Origin: Salinibaculum litoreum
GTDB lineage: Archaea; Halobacteriota; Halobacteria; Halobacteriales; Haloarculaceae
DNA length: 64,000 nt
Assembly: GCA_009789175.1 (NCBI GenBank)
Contig: CP046866.1
Coordinates: forward strand, 620,001-684,000
Direction: 5' to 3'
Shown here in pieces: positions 48,738 to 58,614 of the stretch. Under the pieces are notes generated by a model. That model worked only from the letters and a program-made list of their open reading frames with translations. It was not told the origin of the DNA and did not search any database. Both the position numbers and the translations under genes were made by a program. Numbering within the stretch: position 1 is the stretch's first letter; every line of letters begins with the position of its first letter.

Positions 48738-48969
48738 GGTAGACTGACTTCGGTGACATTCGTATAAAAACCTTGACGACAGTTCGGTTGCCTGCATGTC
48801 TCACTCCTGTGGGGTGCGCTGGCGTGTTCGGTTCTGCGCGAGTGTCTCCAGTGTACACCACAGCCGTCGCAGACCACTTGCCTATCGCCGTTACAACGAT
48901 GTGAAAAATACCCACGAGAGAAAAATACCATCCTAAACCGAGGTATCGATTTCAAAACGACCGGAAGCT

Positions 48970-48978
48970 ATTTATTAT
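48970..48978 (+). promoter_or_regulatory. TATA box of the aldehyde dehydrogenase gene
   Basis: TATTTATTA is centred about 27 bases before the ATG at 49001, the distance expected for a leaderless haloarchaeal transcript. Confidence 0.6.
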
Positions 48979-49000
48979 GCCACGCAGACATTTGTGTTGC

Positions 49001-50524
49001 ATGTCCGTTGATGAGTCAGACTCATCGGTAGAACGAGCATCGGCTATCGAGCAACGACACGAGCAGACAGCATCGGAAGTCCTGCCCGACCACAAAGAAC
49101 TGTACATCGGTGGTGAGTGGGTGACGAGTTCGGACGGCAAGACCTTCGAGACGCGTGACCCGACGACAGGGAACACGCTCGCAGAGGTACAGGCAGGCGT
49201 CGCCGAAGACATCGACGCGGCGGTCGATGCGGCGTGGGACGCGTACGACGACGTTTACAGCGACTACTCCACAGCCCAACGGCAGGCACTGCTCCACGAG
49301 ATAGCAGACCGCGTCGAGGAGAACAAAGAAGAGTTCGCAAAGCTGGAGTCGCTGGACAACGGGAAACCGATCACCGAAGCGCGCATCGACATGACCCTCG
49401 TCATCGACCACTTCCGGTACTTCGCTGGAATTGCCCGGGCCCACGAGGGCGAGACTGTCGAGACCGACGACAGCCGCAACCTCCAGACGTACAACGAGCC
49501 CTACGGAGTCGTCGGCCAGATCATCCCCTGGAACTTCCCGCTGCTGATGGCGGCGTGGAAACTCGGCCCGGCACTGGCCGCCGGGAACACAGTGGTTCTC
49601 AAGCCCGCCGAAGAGACGCCACTGACGATACTCAAACTGATGGAAGAGGTCGACGACGTGGTGCCCGACGGAGTCGTCAACGTCGTGACCGGCTTCGGCG
49701 AAGACGCTGGTGAACCGCTGTCGGCTCATGAAGACATCCGCAAGGTCGCCTTCACCGGCTCGACAGCGGTCGGCAGCCAGGTGATGAAAAGCGCAGCAGA
49801 GAATATCACCGACATCACGCTGGAACTCGGTGGCAAAAGCCCCCTTATCGTCTACCCCGACGCCGACCTCGAACAGGCAGTCGAGACGACGATTACAGCG
49901 ATTTTCTTCAACACCGGCGAGTGTTGTTGTGCCGGCTCCCGGCTGTTCGTCCACGAGGACATCAAAGAGGAGTTCCTGGACAAACTGGCAGACGCCGCAG
50001 AAGACCTGACAGTCGACGACCCGCTGCTGGAATCGACGGACCTGGGTCCAAAGGTGACCGAAGAACAGGTCCAGAACACGATGGGCTACATCGAGGAGGC
50101 CCGCGACTCGGGTGCAACCTTCGTTGCCGGCGGCAACCAACCCGACGACGAGGCGCTCGCGGACGGCTGTTTCGTCACCCCGACACTCATTGATGAGATC
50201 GACCACACGAACAAGGCCGTTCAGGAGGAAATCTTCGGCCCGGTTCAGGAAGTGTTCACCTGGAGTGACTACGACGAGATGATCGAGCTGGCAAACGATG
50301 TCGACTACGGACTTGCAGCCGGAATTCTTACCGAGAACCTCAACAAGGCACAGCAGACCGCCAAAGACATCGAGGCAGGCATGATCTGGGTCAACACCTA
50401 CAACGACTTCCCGGCTGGCCAGCCCTTCGGCGGGTACAAGCAGTCCGGTATCGGCCGCGAGACGGCACAGGAAGCCATCGACCACTATACTCAGACGAAG
50501 ACAGTCAACTTCTCGCTCGACTGA
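49001..50524 (+). CDS. NAD(P)-dependent aldehyde dehydrogenase
   Basis: 507 residues. It oxidises an aldehyde to the acid in the cytoplasm. Landmarks: GQIIPWNFPLLMAAWKLGPA (cofactor-binding region, about 170-190), KPAEETP, FTGSTAVG (Rossmann turn), catalytic Glu in LELGGKSP (about 270) and catalytic Cys in NTGECCCAGSR (about 306), then EEIFGPV and the C-terminal FGGYKQSGIGRE. The start ATG 49001 is supported by TATTTATTA at 48970-48978, about 26 bases upstream. It most resembles betaine/gamma-aminobutyraldehyde-type enzymes and is paralogous to the gene at 52882. The substrate cannot be fixed from sequence. Confidence 0.93.
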   Translation: MSVDESDSSVERASAIEQRHEQTASEVLPDHKELYIGGEWVTSSDGKTFETRDPTTGNTLAEVQAGVAEDIDAAVDAAWDAYDDVYSDYSTAQRQALLHEIADRVEENKEEFAKLESLDNGKPITEARIDMTLVIDHFRYFAGIARAHEGETVETDDSRNLQTYNEPYGVVGQIIPWNFPLLMAAWKLGPALAAGNTVVLKPAEETPLTILKLMEEVDDVVPDGVVNVVTGFGEDAGEPLSAHEDIRKVAFTGSTAVGSQVMKSAAENITDITLELGGKSPLIVYPDADLEQAVETTITAIFFNTGECCCAGSRLFVHEDIKEEFLDKLADAAEDLTVDDPLLESTDLGPKVTEEQVQNTMGYIEEARDSGATFVAGGNQPDDEALADGCFVTPTLIDEIDHTNKAVQEEIFGPVQEVFTWSDYDEMIELANDVDYGLAAGILTENLNKAQQTAKDIEAGMIWVNTYNDFPAGQPFGGYKQSGIGRETAQEAIDHYTQTKTVNFSLD

Positions 50525-51162
50525 TCGCCGCGCGAAACGACCTCGTTGCGGTTGTCATTTTCTCCTCCTTCTCGAAGATATCGGTGACTGTCGCTGTTCG
50601 GTGTTCCGTGTCCGATTCCACTGCGACCACCTTAGCAAACAGACTGATAGGATGAGCTCTCATGGCCTGCGGGCCCCGTCGTTCGATACCTTTGTAGAGT
50701 TGCTTCTGGAGTGGTGTCCCGAACGTCACCGGGGTTGATTTCTGGCATACACACTGCTATACGTATATCGTGTGTTATTCCTATTCCACATCTAATCTCT
50801 CCCTGGTCGAAGAGCAGAGTGCCCACTGGTCACGATGGGTCAGAAACGGAACAATTCACTGTTGGAACGTGTTTCGGTGGCTCCGGTACAAAAGTCCCTC
50901 CCGGAGATGAACAATCCTACTGTGTCAGAGGCTGGTCCGAGGCTGGGATAGCTGTCACTGGGAGGGTGGGCATACGACACCACGGTGAACGGGACACTGT
51001 AACGTGTGCGTCCTTCAGCCGTGGTAATTCTGCTTAGAGGAATCAGGTTCATCAATCTATCGATTTCGTGGGAAGGTATCATGCCACAGACCGACCACTG
51101 GCTGATGATAGACACATGTTTCCGAGGAGGTGTTCCCAGGGAATACGCTGGGGATGTCTCTG
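50525..51162. other. Long intergenic region, no convincing gene
   Basis: About 640 bases between the aldehyde dehydrogenase and the terminator of the convergent alcohol dehydrogenase. Short open frames on both strands (for example minus 50505-50729 and plus 51006-51443) have no family resemblance, and the latter is mostly antisense to the dehydrogenase. Its A/T content is higher than average. It may be decayed DNA. Confidence 0.45.
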
Positions 51163-51182
51163 CACCCCGCCGACGGCGGGTG
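51163..51182 (-). terminator. Hairpin after the alcohol dehydrogenase gene
   Basis: CACCCCGCCGACGGCGGGTG forms a strong stem just 13 bases past the stop codon of the minus-strand dehydrogenase. Confidence 0.5.
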
Positions 51183-51194
51183 TATAGAGCGTGT

Positions 51195-52262
51195 TTAGCT
51201 ACTGAAGTCGGTACAGACCGGGATACCGACGGTGTTGAAGTCGGTCATCGCTTCGAGTTCGTCCGGCACCTGGTGGATGTCGATCGTTTCGCTGACGAGG
51301 GCCTGGGGGTCGAGTTTGCTGGTCTCGACCATACTCAGCATCTCGGAGTACCGCGAGGGCTGCAGGCCCAGCGACCCCTTGAAGTCGATCTCTTTGGCGA
51401 CGAACTCGTCAGTCGGGAGGGAGATGTATCCTTCCTCTTCTGAGGTCGTCAGGCCGACCTGAACGTGCGTCCCGTTTTTACCGAGGGAATTGACGGCGTT
51501 GAGACAGGTTGTCTCGATACCCAGTGCGTCAGCAGAGATGTCGGCTCCGCCGTTGGTGATGTCCACGACTTCCTGTGCCGGGTCGTCGACTTCCCTGGCA
51601 TTGACCGTCTCGATGGCGCCGAGTTCTTCGGCCAACTCGAGTTTCTCGTCCATCAGGTCGACAGCGATGACGTTGCCACCGAGCGCGTTGGCAATGTGGA
51701 CGGCAGAGAGACCGATGCCACCACAGCCGTGGATGACGACATCGTCACCGGATGTGACTGGGGCGCGGTGGGCCATCGCGTGGAACGATGTCATGAACCG
51801 GCAGCCACAGCCTGCGGCCGCTTCTGCATCGATACTGTCGGGCAATGGGACAGCGTTGATGTCCGCGTTGGGAATGTGGACCTCTTCGGCGAATGCACCG
51901 GGCGCTTCGTTCATAAAGCCCAGACCGATGTGGTTCTCACAGATGTTCTCGTGTCCGTTCCGACACAGGTCACAGGTCCCACACGCGAAGTTGAACGGGA
52001 TGGCGATCTCGTCACCCTCCTCGACGTGTTCGACCTCGTCGCCGACTTCAACGATGCGACCGGTCGGCTCGTGGCCGAGCGTGTGCGGCGGGTCAGGTCG
52101 GTAACCGAACCATTCCCAGTCACCCTGCCAACAGTGCCAGTCGGAGCGACACACACCACAGCCCACGACTTCAGCAACGGCGCCATCCGGATCCGGCTGG
52201 GGGCGCTCGATATCTTCGACTTCTAACGGTTCCTTAAACTCTTTTAGTCTTACTGCCTGCAT
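51195..52262 (-). CDS. Zinc-dependent alcohol dehydrogenase (MDR family)
   Basis: 355 residues. Catalytic zinc ligands are in CGVCRSDWH (about 36-44), GHEPTG (about 63) and a later Cys in AAAGCGCRFMTS. The structural zinc lobe is CGTCDLCRNGHENIC (about 94-108). The Rossmann motif is GCGGIGLSAVHIA, with an Asp after the second strand (VIAVDLMDEK) favouring NAD. It should interconvert an alcohol and an aldehyde. It is the last gene of a minus-strand group with a DUF4242 protein and an aldehyde dehydrogenase, so alcohol to aldehyde to acid is a reasonable route (inference). Confidence 0.92.
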   Translation of the reverse strand: MQAVRLKEFKEPLEVEDIERPQPDPDGAVAEVVGCGVCRSDWHCWQGDWEWFGYRPDPPHTLGHEPTGRIVEVGDEVEHVEEGDEIAIPFNFACGTCDLCRNGHENICENHIGLGFMNEAPGAFAEEVHIPNADINAVPLPDSIDAEAAAGCGCRFMTSFHAMAHRAPVTSGDDVVIHGCGGIGLSAVHIANALGGNVIAVDLMDEKLELAEELGAIETVNAREVDDPAQEVVDITNGGADISADALGIETTCLNAVNSLGKNGTHVQVGLTTSEEEGYISLPTDEFVAKEIDFKGSLGLQPSRYSEMLSMVETSKLDPQALVSETIDIHQVPDELEAMTDFNTVGIPVCTDFSS

Positions 52263-52445
52263 GGCAGTTTACACGTTGAGAGGATAGGGTCTTAAAACTA
52301 GTGGATAATATTAAAAAGGGATCTCGGCAGCCGTTGTCGAACCTTGGGCAACACCTGCAGCGATGTGTCGTGATTCGACTGTTCACACACGACTGAAGGC
52401 GATCGAAAACGAGTCCTGTCCGGGCAGTCTCGTCAATATGGTGGA

Positions 52446-52745
52446 CTATTCACCGGCAAGTGGGTCACCGCGTCGCTCGACCCGCGTTGCTGGGAGACCT
52501 GCCCGTTCAGCGTGTTCTCGGATTGCCGTCTCGTCTTCGGCTCGATAGTGACAGAACGTTCCAATCACCTCACCGTTCTCCGTACTTAGCACCTCGGAGT
52601 CGACCCATTCGATGCCGACTCCTTCGTCTCTGAGCGCTCGGAGGACGTTTCCGGATTGGTCGGCTGCATCGTTGAGCTGTTCTCGTGTGATAGGCTCGTC
52701 GAGGTCTCGAAGGACCAAGAAGTCCTCCAGATTGTCTTCGGACAT
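52446..52745 (-). CDS. DUF4242-family protein
   Basis: 99 residues from ATG 52745. It shows the DUF4242 ferredoxin-like pattern: FLVLRDLDEPITREQLND, WVDSEVLS, then GEVIGTFCHYRAEDETAIRE and HAERAGLPATRVE. Some relatives are annotated as nickel-binding small proteins; the function is unknown. It lies between the alcohol and aldehyde dehydrogenase genes in the same orientation, with gaps of 183 and 136 bases, so it may or may not share their transcript. Confidence 0.75.
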   Translation of the reverse strand: MSEDNLEDFLVLRDLDEPITREQLNDAADQSGNVLRALRDEGVGIEWVDSEVLSTENGEVIGTFCHYRAEDETAIREHAERAGLPATRVERRGDPLAGE

Positions 52746-52881
52746 AGGCTGCACTTGCTCAATCTACCGCATACCCAATAAAAGTCACGCGCGCAGACAA
52801 ATCAGGCGGACGACGGTGCTGTGGCAGCCAACGGGATTTCCCGTGACTCTGTGAGACGACTAATGGGTGTCTCACTAAGTC

Positions 52882-54426
52882 TCACTCGTCGGCGGGGACC
52901 GTTTCCTCTTCGAGTCCAATAGTGATCGTCTTCGTCTGGGTGTACTCATCTAGGGCCTGCGCGGCGACCTCACGGCCCATTCCCGACTGTTTCGTGCCAC
53001 CAAAGGGTTGGCCCGCGGGAAACCTGTTGTAGGTGTTCACCCAGACGTTGCCGGCGTCGACATCATCTGCTGCGCGGTAGGCCCGGTCGATATTCTCGGT
53101 GATTATGCCGGCCGCGAGACCGTATCTGACATCGTTGGCGGCCTTGATGACCTGGTCGTAATCACTCCAGGTGAACACGACTTCGACGGGCCCGAATATC
53201 TCCTCTTGAACAGCCTGGGTATCGTGTGTGATGTCTGTAATAATCGTCGGGGCGACGAAACACCCGTCACTGAGTGGCGGCTCGTCCGGTTCGTAGCCCC
53301 CAGTCAAGACGCGGACATCCGAGTCTTCGAGCGAATTGATGTACTGCATCGTCTTGTTGGCCTGCGAGGGCGTTATCTGCGGGCCGAGGTCGGTCTCTTC
53401 GGCCAGTGGGTCACCCATGGTCAGCCCTTCGACTTCCGTGATGAAGGCGTCGAAAAATTGGTCTCTGATATCCTCGTGAACGAACAGTCTCGTCCCGGCT
53501 GAGCAACACTCACCGTTGTTAAAAAACATTGCCCGGACGACGATGTCGACGGCTCTGTCGATGTCCGCGTCGGGAAAGACAATAACTGGGCTCTTCCCAC
53601 CCAGTTCCAGCGTGATGTCGGTGACCTGCTCGGCAGAGCGTTTCATGACGCCCTTGCCGACCTCCGTCGAGCCGGTAAAGGCCAGCTTCCGTATATCGTT
53701 GTGAGTGACCAGGGGGGCACCGGCTTCGGGACCGTGTCCTGTGACGACGTTGATGACGCCTGGCGGAACGAATTCCTGTATCTCTCGCATCAGTTCGAGG
53801 ATAGAGAGTGGCGTCTCCTCGGCTGGTTTCAACACGACAGTGTTGCCAGCCGCCAGCGCTGGGGCCAGTTTCCACGCTGTCATCAGCATCGGGAAGTTCC
53901 AGGGGAGGATTTGACCGACAGGTCCGTAAGGCTCGGGTGTCGTCTGAGTCTTGATCCGATCTCCCGTTGTGACGGTGCTCCCGTGGTGAGAGCGACAGAC
54001 CCCCGCAAAGTACCGGAAATGGTCGACGAACAGGTCGATATCCTCACGTGACTCTCTTATCGGCTTCCCGTTGTCCAGTGTATCGATGATTGCAAACTGC
54101 TCTTTTTTTTCTTCGACAGCATCGGCAATGGCGTTGAGCAACCGTTGTCTCTCCGGTGGTGTCGAGTCTGCCCACTCTCTCCGAAAAGCGTTTTCTGCTG
54201 CAGTGACTGCTTTATCCACATCCACGTTCGTTGCCCCTTGTGCCTCTGCGAGAACGTCTCCCGTCGTCGGGTTGTGGGTTTTAAACGTTTGTTGGCTCTC
54301 GGCCTCGACCCACTCGCCGTCGATAAAGAGCCTCCGTTTTCGCCTCGAGAGCGTGTGAGAAGCGGCCTTCCGATGACGGCGGCCAATACTGTCACTGTTA
54401 CTGTCACGGAGAATGTCAGTAACCAT
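52882..54426 (-). CDS. NAD(P)-dependent aldehyde dehydrogenase
   Basis: 514 residues from ATG 54426, chosen because AACTATATTA on the minus strand lies about 24-33 bases upstream; the open frame extends further but would cross this promoter. Landmarks: GQILPWNFPMLMTAWKLAPA, FTGSTEVG, catalytic Glu in LELGGKSP, catalytic Cys in NNGECCSAGTR, EEIFGPV and FGGTKQSGMGRE. It is a paralogue of the gene at 49001 with the same class of active site. The winged-helix gene directly upstream in the same orientation is the obvious candidate regulator. Confidence 0.92.
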   Translation of the reverse strand: MVTDILRDSNSDSIGRRHRKAASHTLSRRKRRLFIDGEWVEAESQQTFKTHNPTTGDVLAEAQGATNVDVDKAVTAAENAFRREWADSTPPERQRLLNAIADAVEEKKEQFAIIDTLDNGKPIRESREDIDLFVDHFRYFAGVCRSHHGSTVTTGDRIKTQTTPEPYGPVGQILPWNFPMLMTAWKLAPALAAGNTVVLKPAEETPLSILELMREIQEFVPPGVINVVTGHGPEAGAPLVTHNDIRKLAFTGSTEVGKGVMKRSAEQVTDITLELGGKSPVIVFPDADIDRAVDIVVRAMFFNNGECCSAGTRLFVHEDIRDQFFDAFITEVEGLTMGDPLAEETDLGPQITPSQANKTMQYINSLEDSDVRVLTGGYEPDEPPLSDGCFVAPTIITDITHDTQAVQEEIFGPVEVVFTWSDYDQVIKAANDVRYGLAAGIITENIDRAYRAADDVDAGNVWVNTYNRFPAGQPFGGTKQSGMGREVAAQALDEYTQTKTITIGLEEETVPADE

Positions 54427-54466
54427 GCTTGGAACACACGCTACATTGGTAATATAGTTACGGCCA

Positions 54467-55021
54467 TCAGCGCGTCGAGTCGAGATAGTCCTCGCCTCCG
54501 TCGCGCTGTGAGAGTATATCGTCGAGAATAGTCGCATCTACTCCGAACTTGTTGATGTTTTTCAGAGCAGTTCGGTCCATCTCGGCGATGATGTCGCCAT
54601 TTCGCTGAAAGAAGTCGTTCCTCCACTCGTTGCTTGCTTCCTCCGTTCGAAACTGCGTGATGAACTGCCACCGATAGTACCGCTCTGCAGTGAAAAATAT
54701 GATGACGTGAGGGTCACGAACCAGATCAGTGTAACACTCTTCCCACCGGTTTCCGAATTCGGGATAGTGAAACGAGACCTGAAAGAGATACTGCTCGAAC
54801 AATGCTTCGTTTAGCATTGCTGAAAACCGATAGAGTCCATCGGATTTAAACTCTCTTAGGATGTCGTTTATACGGTTGTGGGACAGCGAGATGTCGTACT
54901 CGGATTCCAGCACGTCGCGGAGTTCTCTGACTGATGCAGTCGGATATTTGATTCGGGCTTTCAGGATAGTGATATCTCTGGGCGAGCAATCGATATCCAT
55001 TGTTCTGTTGGACTCGGTCAT
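54467..55021 (-). CDS. Winged-helix regulator (Lrp-like N-terminus)
   Basis: 184 residues from ATG 55021, supported by TATTATTAC-type A/T-rich DNA 22-31 bases upstream. Residues about 10-60 read RDITILKARIKYPTASVREL then DISLSHNRINDILREFKSDG, a helix-turn-helix of the AsnC/Lrp type. The C-terminal domain (VSFHYPEFGNRWEECYTDLV, FFTAERYYRWQFITQFR) may be a ligand-binding ACT-like module but is not a clear RAM domain. It sits 40 bases upstream of the aldehyde dehydrogenase start and probably controls it. Confidence 0.78.
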   Translation of the reverse strand: MTESNRTMDIDCSPRDITILKARIKYPTASVRELRDVLESEYDISLSHNRINDILREFKSDGLYRFSAMLNEALFEQYLFQVSFHYPEFGNRWEECYTDLVRDPHVIIFFTAERYYRWQFITQFRTEEASNEWRNDFFQRNGDIIAEMDRTALKNINKFGVDATILDDILSQRDGGEDYLDSTR

Positions 55022-55189
55022 GGAATGACAACTCTCATGCGTGCTATTATTACACATGGATTAATACATTTTGCCGTTATATCGTCATAATCGAGGGACG
55101 AGAGTGCGGTGTACATTGTAATGCCGAATGGAGCTGAGCGGTGGGTTTTTGTAGTAGTCTGATACCGTTTTCTATACTACGGTTAATAC

Positions 55190-55606
55190 ATGAAAGAGCC
55201 AAAGTCTGGTCCAGCACAGCCGAAGATGACAAGTCCACTCGAGTCATATCTGACATACAAACTTTCTGGTGTCGACCTCGCTGACGACACATCCACCAGA
55301 CCAATGTGTTCTCTCTGCGATATAAAAGGTGAATCGAAAAATAACCTCCTCATCGAAACAGGAGAGCCAGTCTACGTCTGCGCCTCATGGCGTGAATACG
55401 TGGGATGGAAGCTATTCGGAATCTATCACAGAAGTCATGATGTGTCTGACATCAGTGATTCGGACACTCCTCGACCAGTCGCACTGCTTGAAGGCGAACT
55501 CGAAAAAACTGAGAACAGAACGTATGATGAGTCCCCGCCGGACTCCTGTACACTCAGGAACTTGTCACTGGTCGACGTGAGCTATCCGGGGGCACTTGAC
55601 TACTGA
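55190..55606 (+). CDS. Small cysteine-containing hypothetical protein
   Basis: 138 residues, not recognised. A CSLC knuckle (about 40-43) and a Cys at about 64 followed by Trp (VYVCASWREYVGWKLFGIYH) suggest a possible zinc site. The end is polar. Divergent from the regulator gene and isolated by gaps on both sides; codon use is less G/C-rich than in most neighbours. Confidence 0.6.
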   Translation: MKEPKSGPAQPKMTSPLESYLTYKLSGVDLADDTSTRPMCSLCDIKGESKNNLLIETGEPVYVCASWREYVGWKLFGIYHRSHDVSDISDSDTPRPVALLEGELEKTENRTYDESPPDSCTLRNLSLVDVSYPGALDY

Positions 55607-55783
55607 TACTGTCGGCAGTACGGATGTAACTCGCTGTCTCCTGTTTGTTCTGTCTTGTGGACTTTGACCGACCTTTCGACGACGGCCGTACAGACGGCAG
55701 CCGACAGTCGGAGTGCGTCTTCACCAGTTCAGGAAAGCAGCCCCGTCGTCGGCCTGGATCACTTCGTGACAAAAGCGGGTAAT

Positions 55784-57607
55784 TCAGACTGATGCCGGAC
55801 GGTTCGAGACCACGTCCCAGTGGTCCGGTCTAATGATGTGGCCGTTGAAGTCCTCGATTTCTGGGTAAGCGGACGTAACGATGAGTTCGGACTTCCCGGT
55901 GAGGAAGTCGACGACTTCGTGGTAGTTCGTATTCGAGAGTTCAGTCAATCCATCGAGCAAGAGACACGGGACTCGCTCGCTGACGTTGAACGTCTCGTAG
56001 CCGGCCAGGGCGGTGACGATACCGAGTAATTCTACCTCACCCTCACTGAGGGCAGAAAGGTCCGTTTCACGACCTTCACGGGCGACGATCAGGTCGAAGT
56101 CGACGATTTCCCCATCCTCGTTCGTCTTGGGGTCCAGTCTTGCAGATTCGAATCCGGGCTCCAGCGCGTCGATAATGGTACCCATCGTCGCTTCGAACTG
56201 GTCGGCCAGTTCTTGTTTCTTCTCCTTTCGGCGCGTCCGCAACGCTTGAATTTCTTCGGTGAGTTCCTGTTTCTCCGTGGCCAGTTGTTCGCGGTGGTCG
56301 GCCTCACGTTCCAGTCGTTCTAGCTTCTCACGCTTGCGCTCGAGTTCACTCTGTTTGTACTTGATGTCACTCTCGATGTCGGTCAGGTCGTCGTTGAACT
56401 GTTCGACGTTCTCTCGGAGATTGGCAAGTTCGGTTGAGATTGAGTTACGTCGTTCTTTCAGATCGGAGAGCTGGGAACGATTCTCCTCTAGACTCGCTCG
56501 GAGTTCACCGATGTGAGTTTCCAGGTCGCGTTTCTGGCGCCTTTTCTGTTTGGCTGTCTGTCGGCGTGTCTGAATCTCTTCGACCTCCTCTTGTAGCGTC
56601 GCTTTTTCGGCACGGAACTCCTGGACGCGGTCGTTGATGGCGGCCAAACGTTCCTCTATCGTCGCCTGCGAGGTCTGCTCGCCACAGACCCAACAGTCGA
56701 ACTCATCTCCAGTGATCTGTCTGTCGATGTCCGTAACGACTCCCTCCCTGTTCTCGTCGACGACGCGTTTGTTTACCCTGTGGATGTCTTCGAGCAGATC
56801 GATGTTCGTCGTCAGCTCTCTGATGCGGCTGCGTTTGTCGTCAATGTCGGTCGTCAACTCGGGTTCGTCTGGAACGGACAGCTCTTCGAGTTCTGTTTCT
56901 TTCTCGGCGAGTTTCGACTCCTGCCGGTCGATTTTGTTCTCGAGTGTTTGTATCTGGTCGGTGAGTTGCTCTTGTTTGGCTCGTTTATCACTCAAGACAT
57001 CGCGGTCGTCCTTTCCGTCCCCGCCTTCGGACTCGGCTCGCAGTTTCTCCCGTTGTGTCTGGAGGTCTTCGATATCTGATTCCAACTCGGTCACAGTACT
57101 TTGCATCGATGGGACCTGTTTTGCTGCCTTCTCTGCCCGCTGTAGTTCCGTGGTAACCGACTGACGGTCGGCTTTCAGTTCTGCCAACTGCTCGTCGATG
57201 TCCTCTACGTCGAGTGGCTGTGTCAGAAGCGACGCAAGATCGCTACGGGTGCGGACAGCTTCCCGTATCGGGTTGTCCTCACCGAGAAATGCGAAAAGAC
57301 GCGCGGAAATCTGATCCTGTTTGTCTGTGAGATAAACCTCGCCCCGACGGTGGACGCTGTTTCCTTGCCTCACAAGTGTCGTCTCGTAGCTGTCGTCTGC
57401 CCGCTCCAGTTGAACGTGACCTTCGGACGCACCGTCGGTGAGCGGATGTCCGTCGTCGTCCCACCCTGTCGTCCCCATGACGACTTCGAGGGCCTTCATG
57501 AAACTAGATTTCCCCTGCCAGTTCTCTGCCCGGACGACGTTTATGCCGGACCGAAGCTCTGCGTCCCCCCGCCTGATACCAGCTATATTCTCTATGTCAA
57601 TATTCAT
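55784..57607 (-). CDS. Archaea-specific SMC-related (Rad50-like) coiled-coil ATPase
   Basis: 607 residues from ATG 57607; a TTTTATG TATA-like box lies about 26 bases upstream. Walker A is ENWQGKSSFMK near residue 30. A long coiled coil (about 165-500) is interrupted by a CWVC zinc-hook (about 310-313). The ABC signature LSEGEVELLGI (about 540) and Walker B CLLLDG follow. It is shorter than Rad50 and SMC and belongs to the archaea-specific SMC-related group. It should form hook-linked dimers that bind or tether DNA, or take part in cell-shape control. It is divergent from rdfA, a pairing often seen in haloarchaea. Confidence 0.85.
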   Translation of the reverse strand: MNIDIENIAGIRRGDAELRSGINVVRAENWQGKSSFMKALEVVMGTTGWDDDGHPLTDGASEGHVQLERADDSYETTLVRQGNSVHRRGEVYLTDKQDQISARLFAFLGEDNPIREAVRTRSDLASLLTQPLDVEDIDEQLAELKADRQSVTTELQRAEKAAKQVPSMQSTVTELESDIEDLQTQREKLRAESEGGDGKDDRDVLSDKRAKQEQLTDQIQTLENKIDRQESKLAEKETELEELSVPDEPELTTDIDDKRSRIRELTTNIDLLEDIHRVNKRVVDENREGVVTDIDRQITGDEFDCWVCGEQTSQATIEERLAAINDRVQEFRAEKATLQEEVEEIQTRRQTAKQKRRQKRDLETHIGELRASLEENRSQLSDLKERRNSISTELANLRENVEQFNDDLTDIESDIKYKQSELERKREKLERLEREADHREQLATEKQELTEEIQALRTRRKEKKQELADQFEATMGTIIDALEPGFESARLDPKTNEDGEIVDFDLIVAREGRETDLSALSEGEVELLGIVTALAGYETFNVSERVPCLLLDGLTELSNTNYHEVVDFLTGKSELIVTSAYPEIEDFNGHIIRPDHWDVVSNRPASV

Positions 57608-57829
57608 TGGCCGAATTTGGACTGGCAAAGGCATAAAAGCACTCCCTTCGTTAGGTTGTATGGCCGTACCCGTCACACAACAGGACACAGAGGGCTCGGT
57701 GTTCGATACAGGTCCATTAGATTCGAAATCCGGTGAGACGCTGTATCGACATCCACAGCATCACAGCGACTAATTGCGAGAACCGGAATTACTAAACGTT
57801 CTCGAACACATTATTCTGTAGGTTGAGAC

Positions 57830-58480
57830 ATGGATTGCTGTAAAGTTGGGGTGGTAGCGGAGAAGCGAAGCCTCACTGTCAGTGCTGACGACGATATTCA
57901 CGAGTACCTCGTTGCCAGGTGGGTAGGTAAGGATAGCTACCCGGAGATGGGGGTTCGAAAGTTGGCCGATTGGTTCAACAGAAAGTTACTCCGCACTGAG
58001 TACACCCGTCATGACCGGACCGTGACAGATGTCCGGATTACCAGTGAATACGAGGCACTGACGGGAGACGACGATGTCAAGCGAGGCGAGGTTATCGACG
58101 ATCTCAAGTCGGATGGCATAGATGGCGAGTTGCTGATTGATGACTTTGTCTCCCGCAGTACGATGCGCCGGCACCTCACGAACTGTCTTGATGCCTCGAA
58201 AACCACCCAGAACGGTGAATCAAATAGCAACTGGGAGGCCGATCAAATAAATCACAGTCGACGCCACTTTGAGAAGAAAGTCGACGAAGCTGTCACCTCA
58301 CTCGCTAATAAGGGGCAGTTACCCGGTGGAACGGAGGCAACTATCGAAACCCCGATCTATCTCTCCTGTCCCGAGTGCGCGACGAAAGTCCGTCTCAAAA
58401 CAGCCCTCGAACGTCAGTTTATCTGTAAAGAACATCTCGGCCCATCGACACTCATCGACTCCGAAACAGTCGTGAGATAA
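57830..58480 (+). CDS. rdfA: Rod-determining factor RdfA-like protein
   Basis: 216 residues. The N-terminal region (CKVGVVAEKRSL, YLVARWVGKDSYPEMGVRKL, ADWFNRKLLRTEY) follows the RdfA pattern of a short basic start, an RW element and an RxLADxxN helix. The C-terminal domain has CPECATKVRLKTALERQFIC (about 182-201), a four-residue zinc-type site with the later C. In Haloferax, RdfA promotes rod shape; paralogues are often encoded on plasmids next to the SMC-related ATPase, as here. This copy may be a plasmid paralogue with a different role. Confidence 0.78.
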   Translation: MDCCKVGVVAEKRSLTVSADDDIHEYLVARWVGKDSYPEMGVRKLADWFNRKLLRTEYTRHDRTVTDVRITSEYEALTGDDDVKRGEVIDDLKSDGIDGELLIDDFVSRSTMRRHLTNCLDASKTTQNGESNSNWEADQINHSRRHFEKKVDEAVTSLANKGQLPGGTEATIETPIYLSCPECATKVRLKTALERQFICKEHLGPSTLIDSETVVR

Positions 58481-58614
58481 CCTCTCAGACCACTCATCCC
58501 CCTGACCAAAAGTGATTGTAGTATCCACTTGACGAACGAGGGTCGACGGCGAGAGCAGCCGTCCGGTGGCTCGGCTGGATTGTTCCTACCAGTTTTGCCC
58601 GCGTAGGTACTGAC

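Noticed and set aside
49022-50485. A 487-codon open frame antisense to the aldehyde dehydrogenase
   Set aside because: The sense strand encodes a complete dehydrogenase with all motifs. Long antisense frames are a usual by-product of G/C-rich codon use.
51006-51443. A 145-codon plus-strand frame next to the alcohol dehydrogenase
   Set aside because: Most of it is antisense to the 3' end of the dehydrogenase and it crosses the terminator hairpin.
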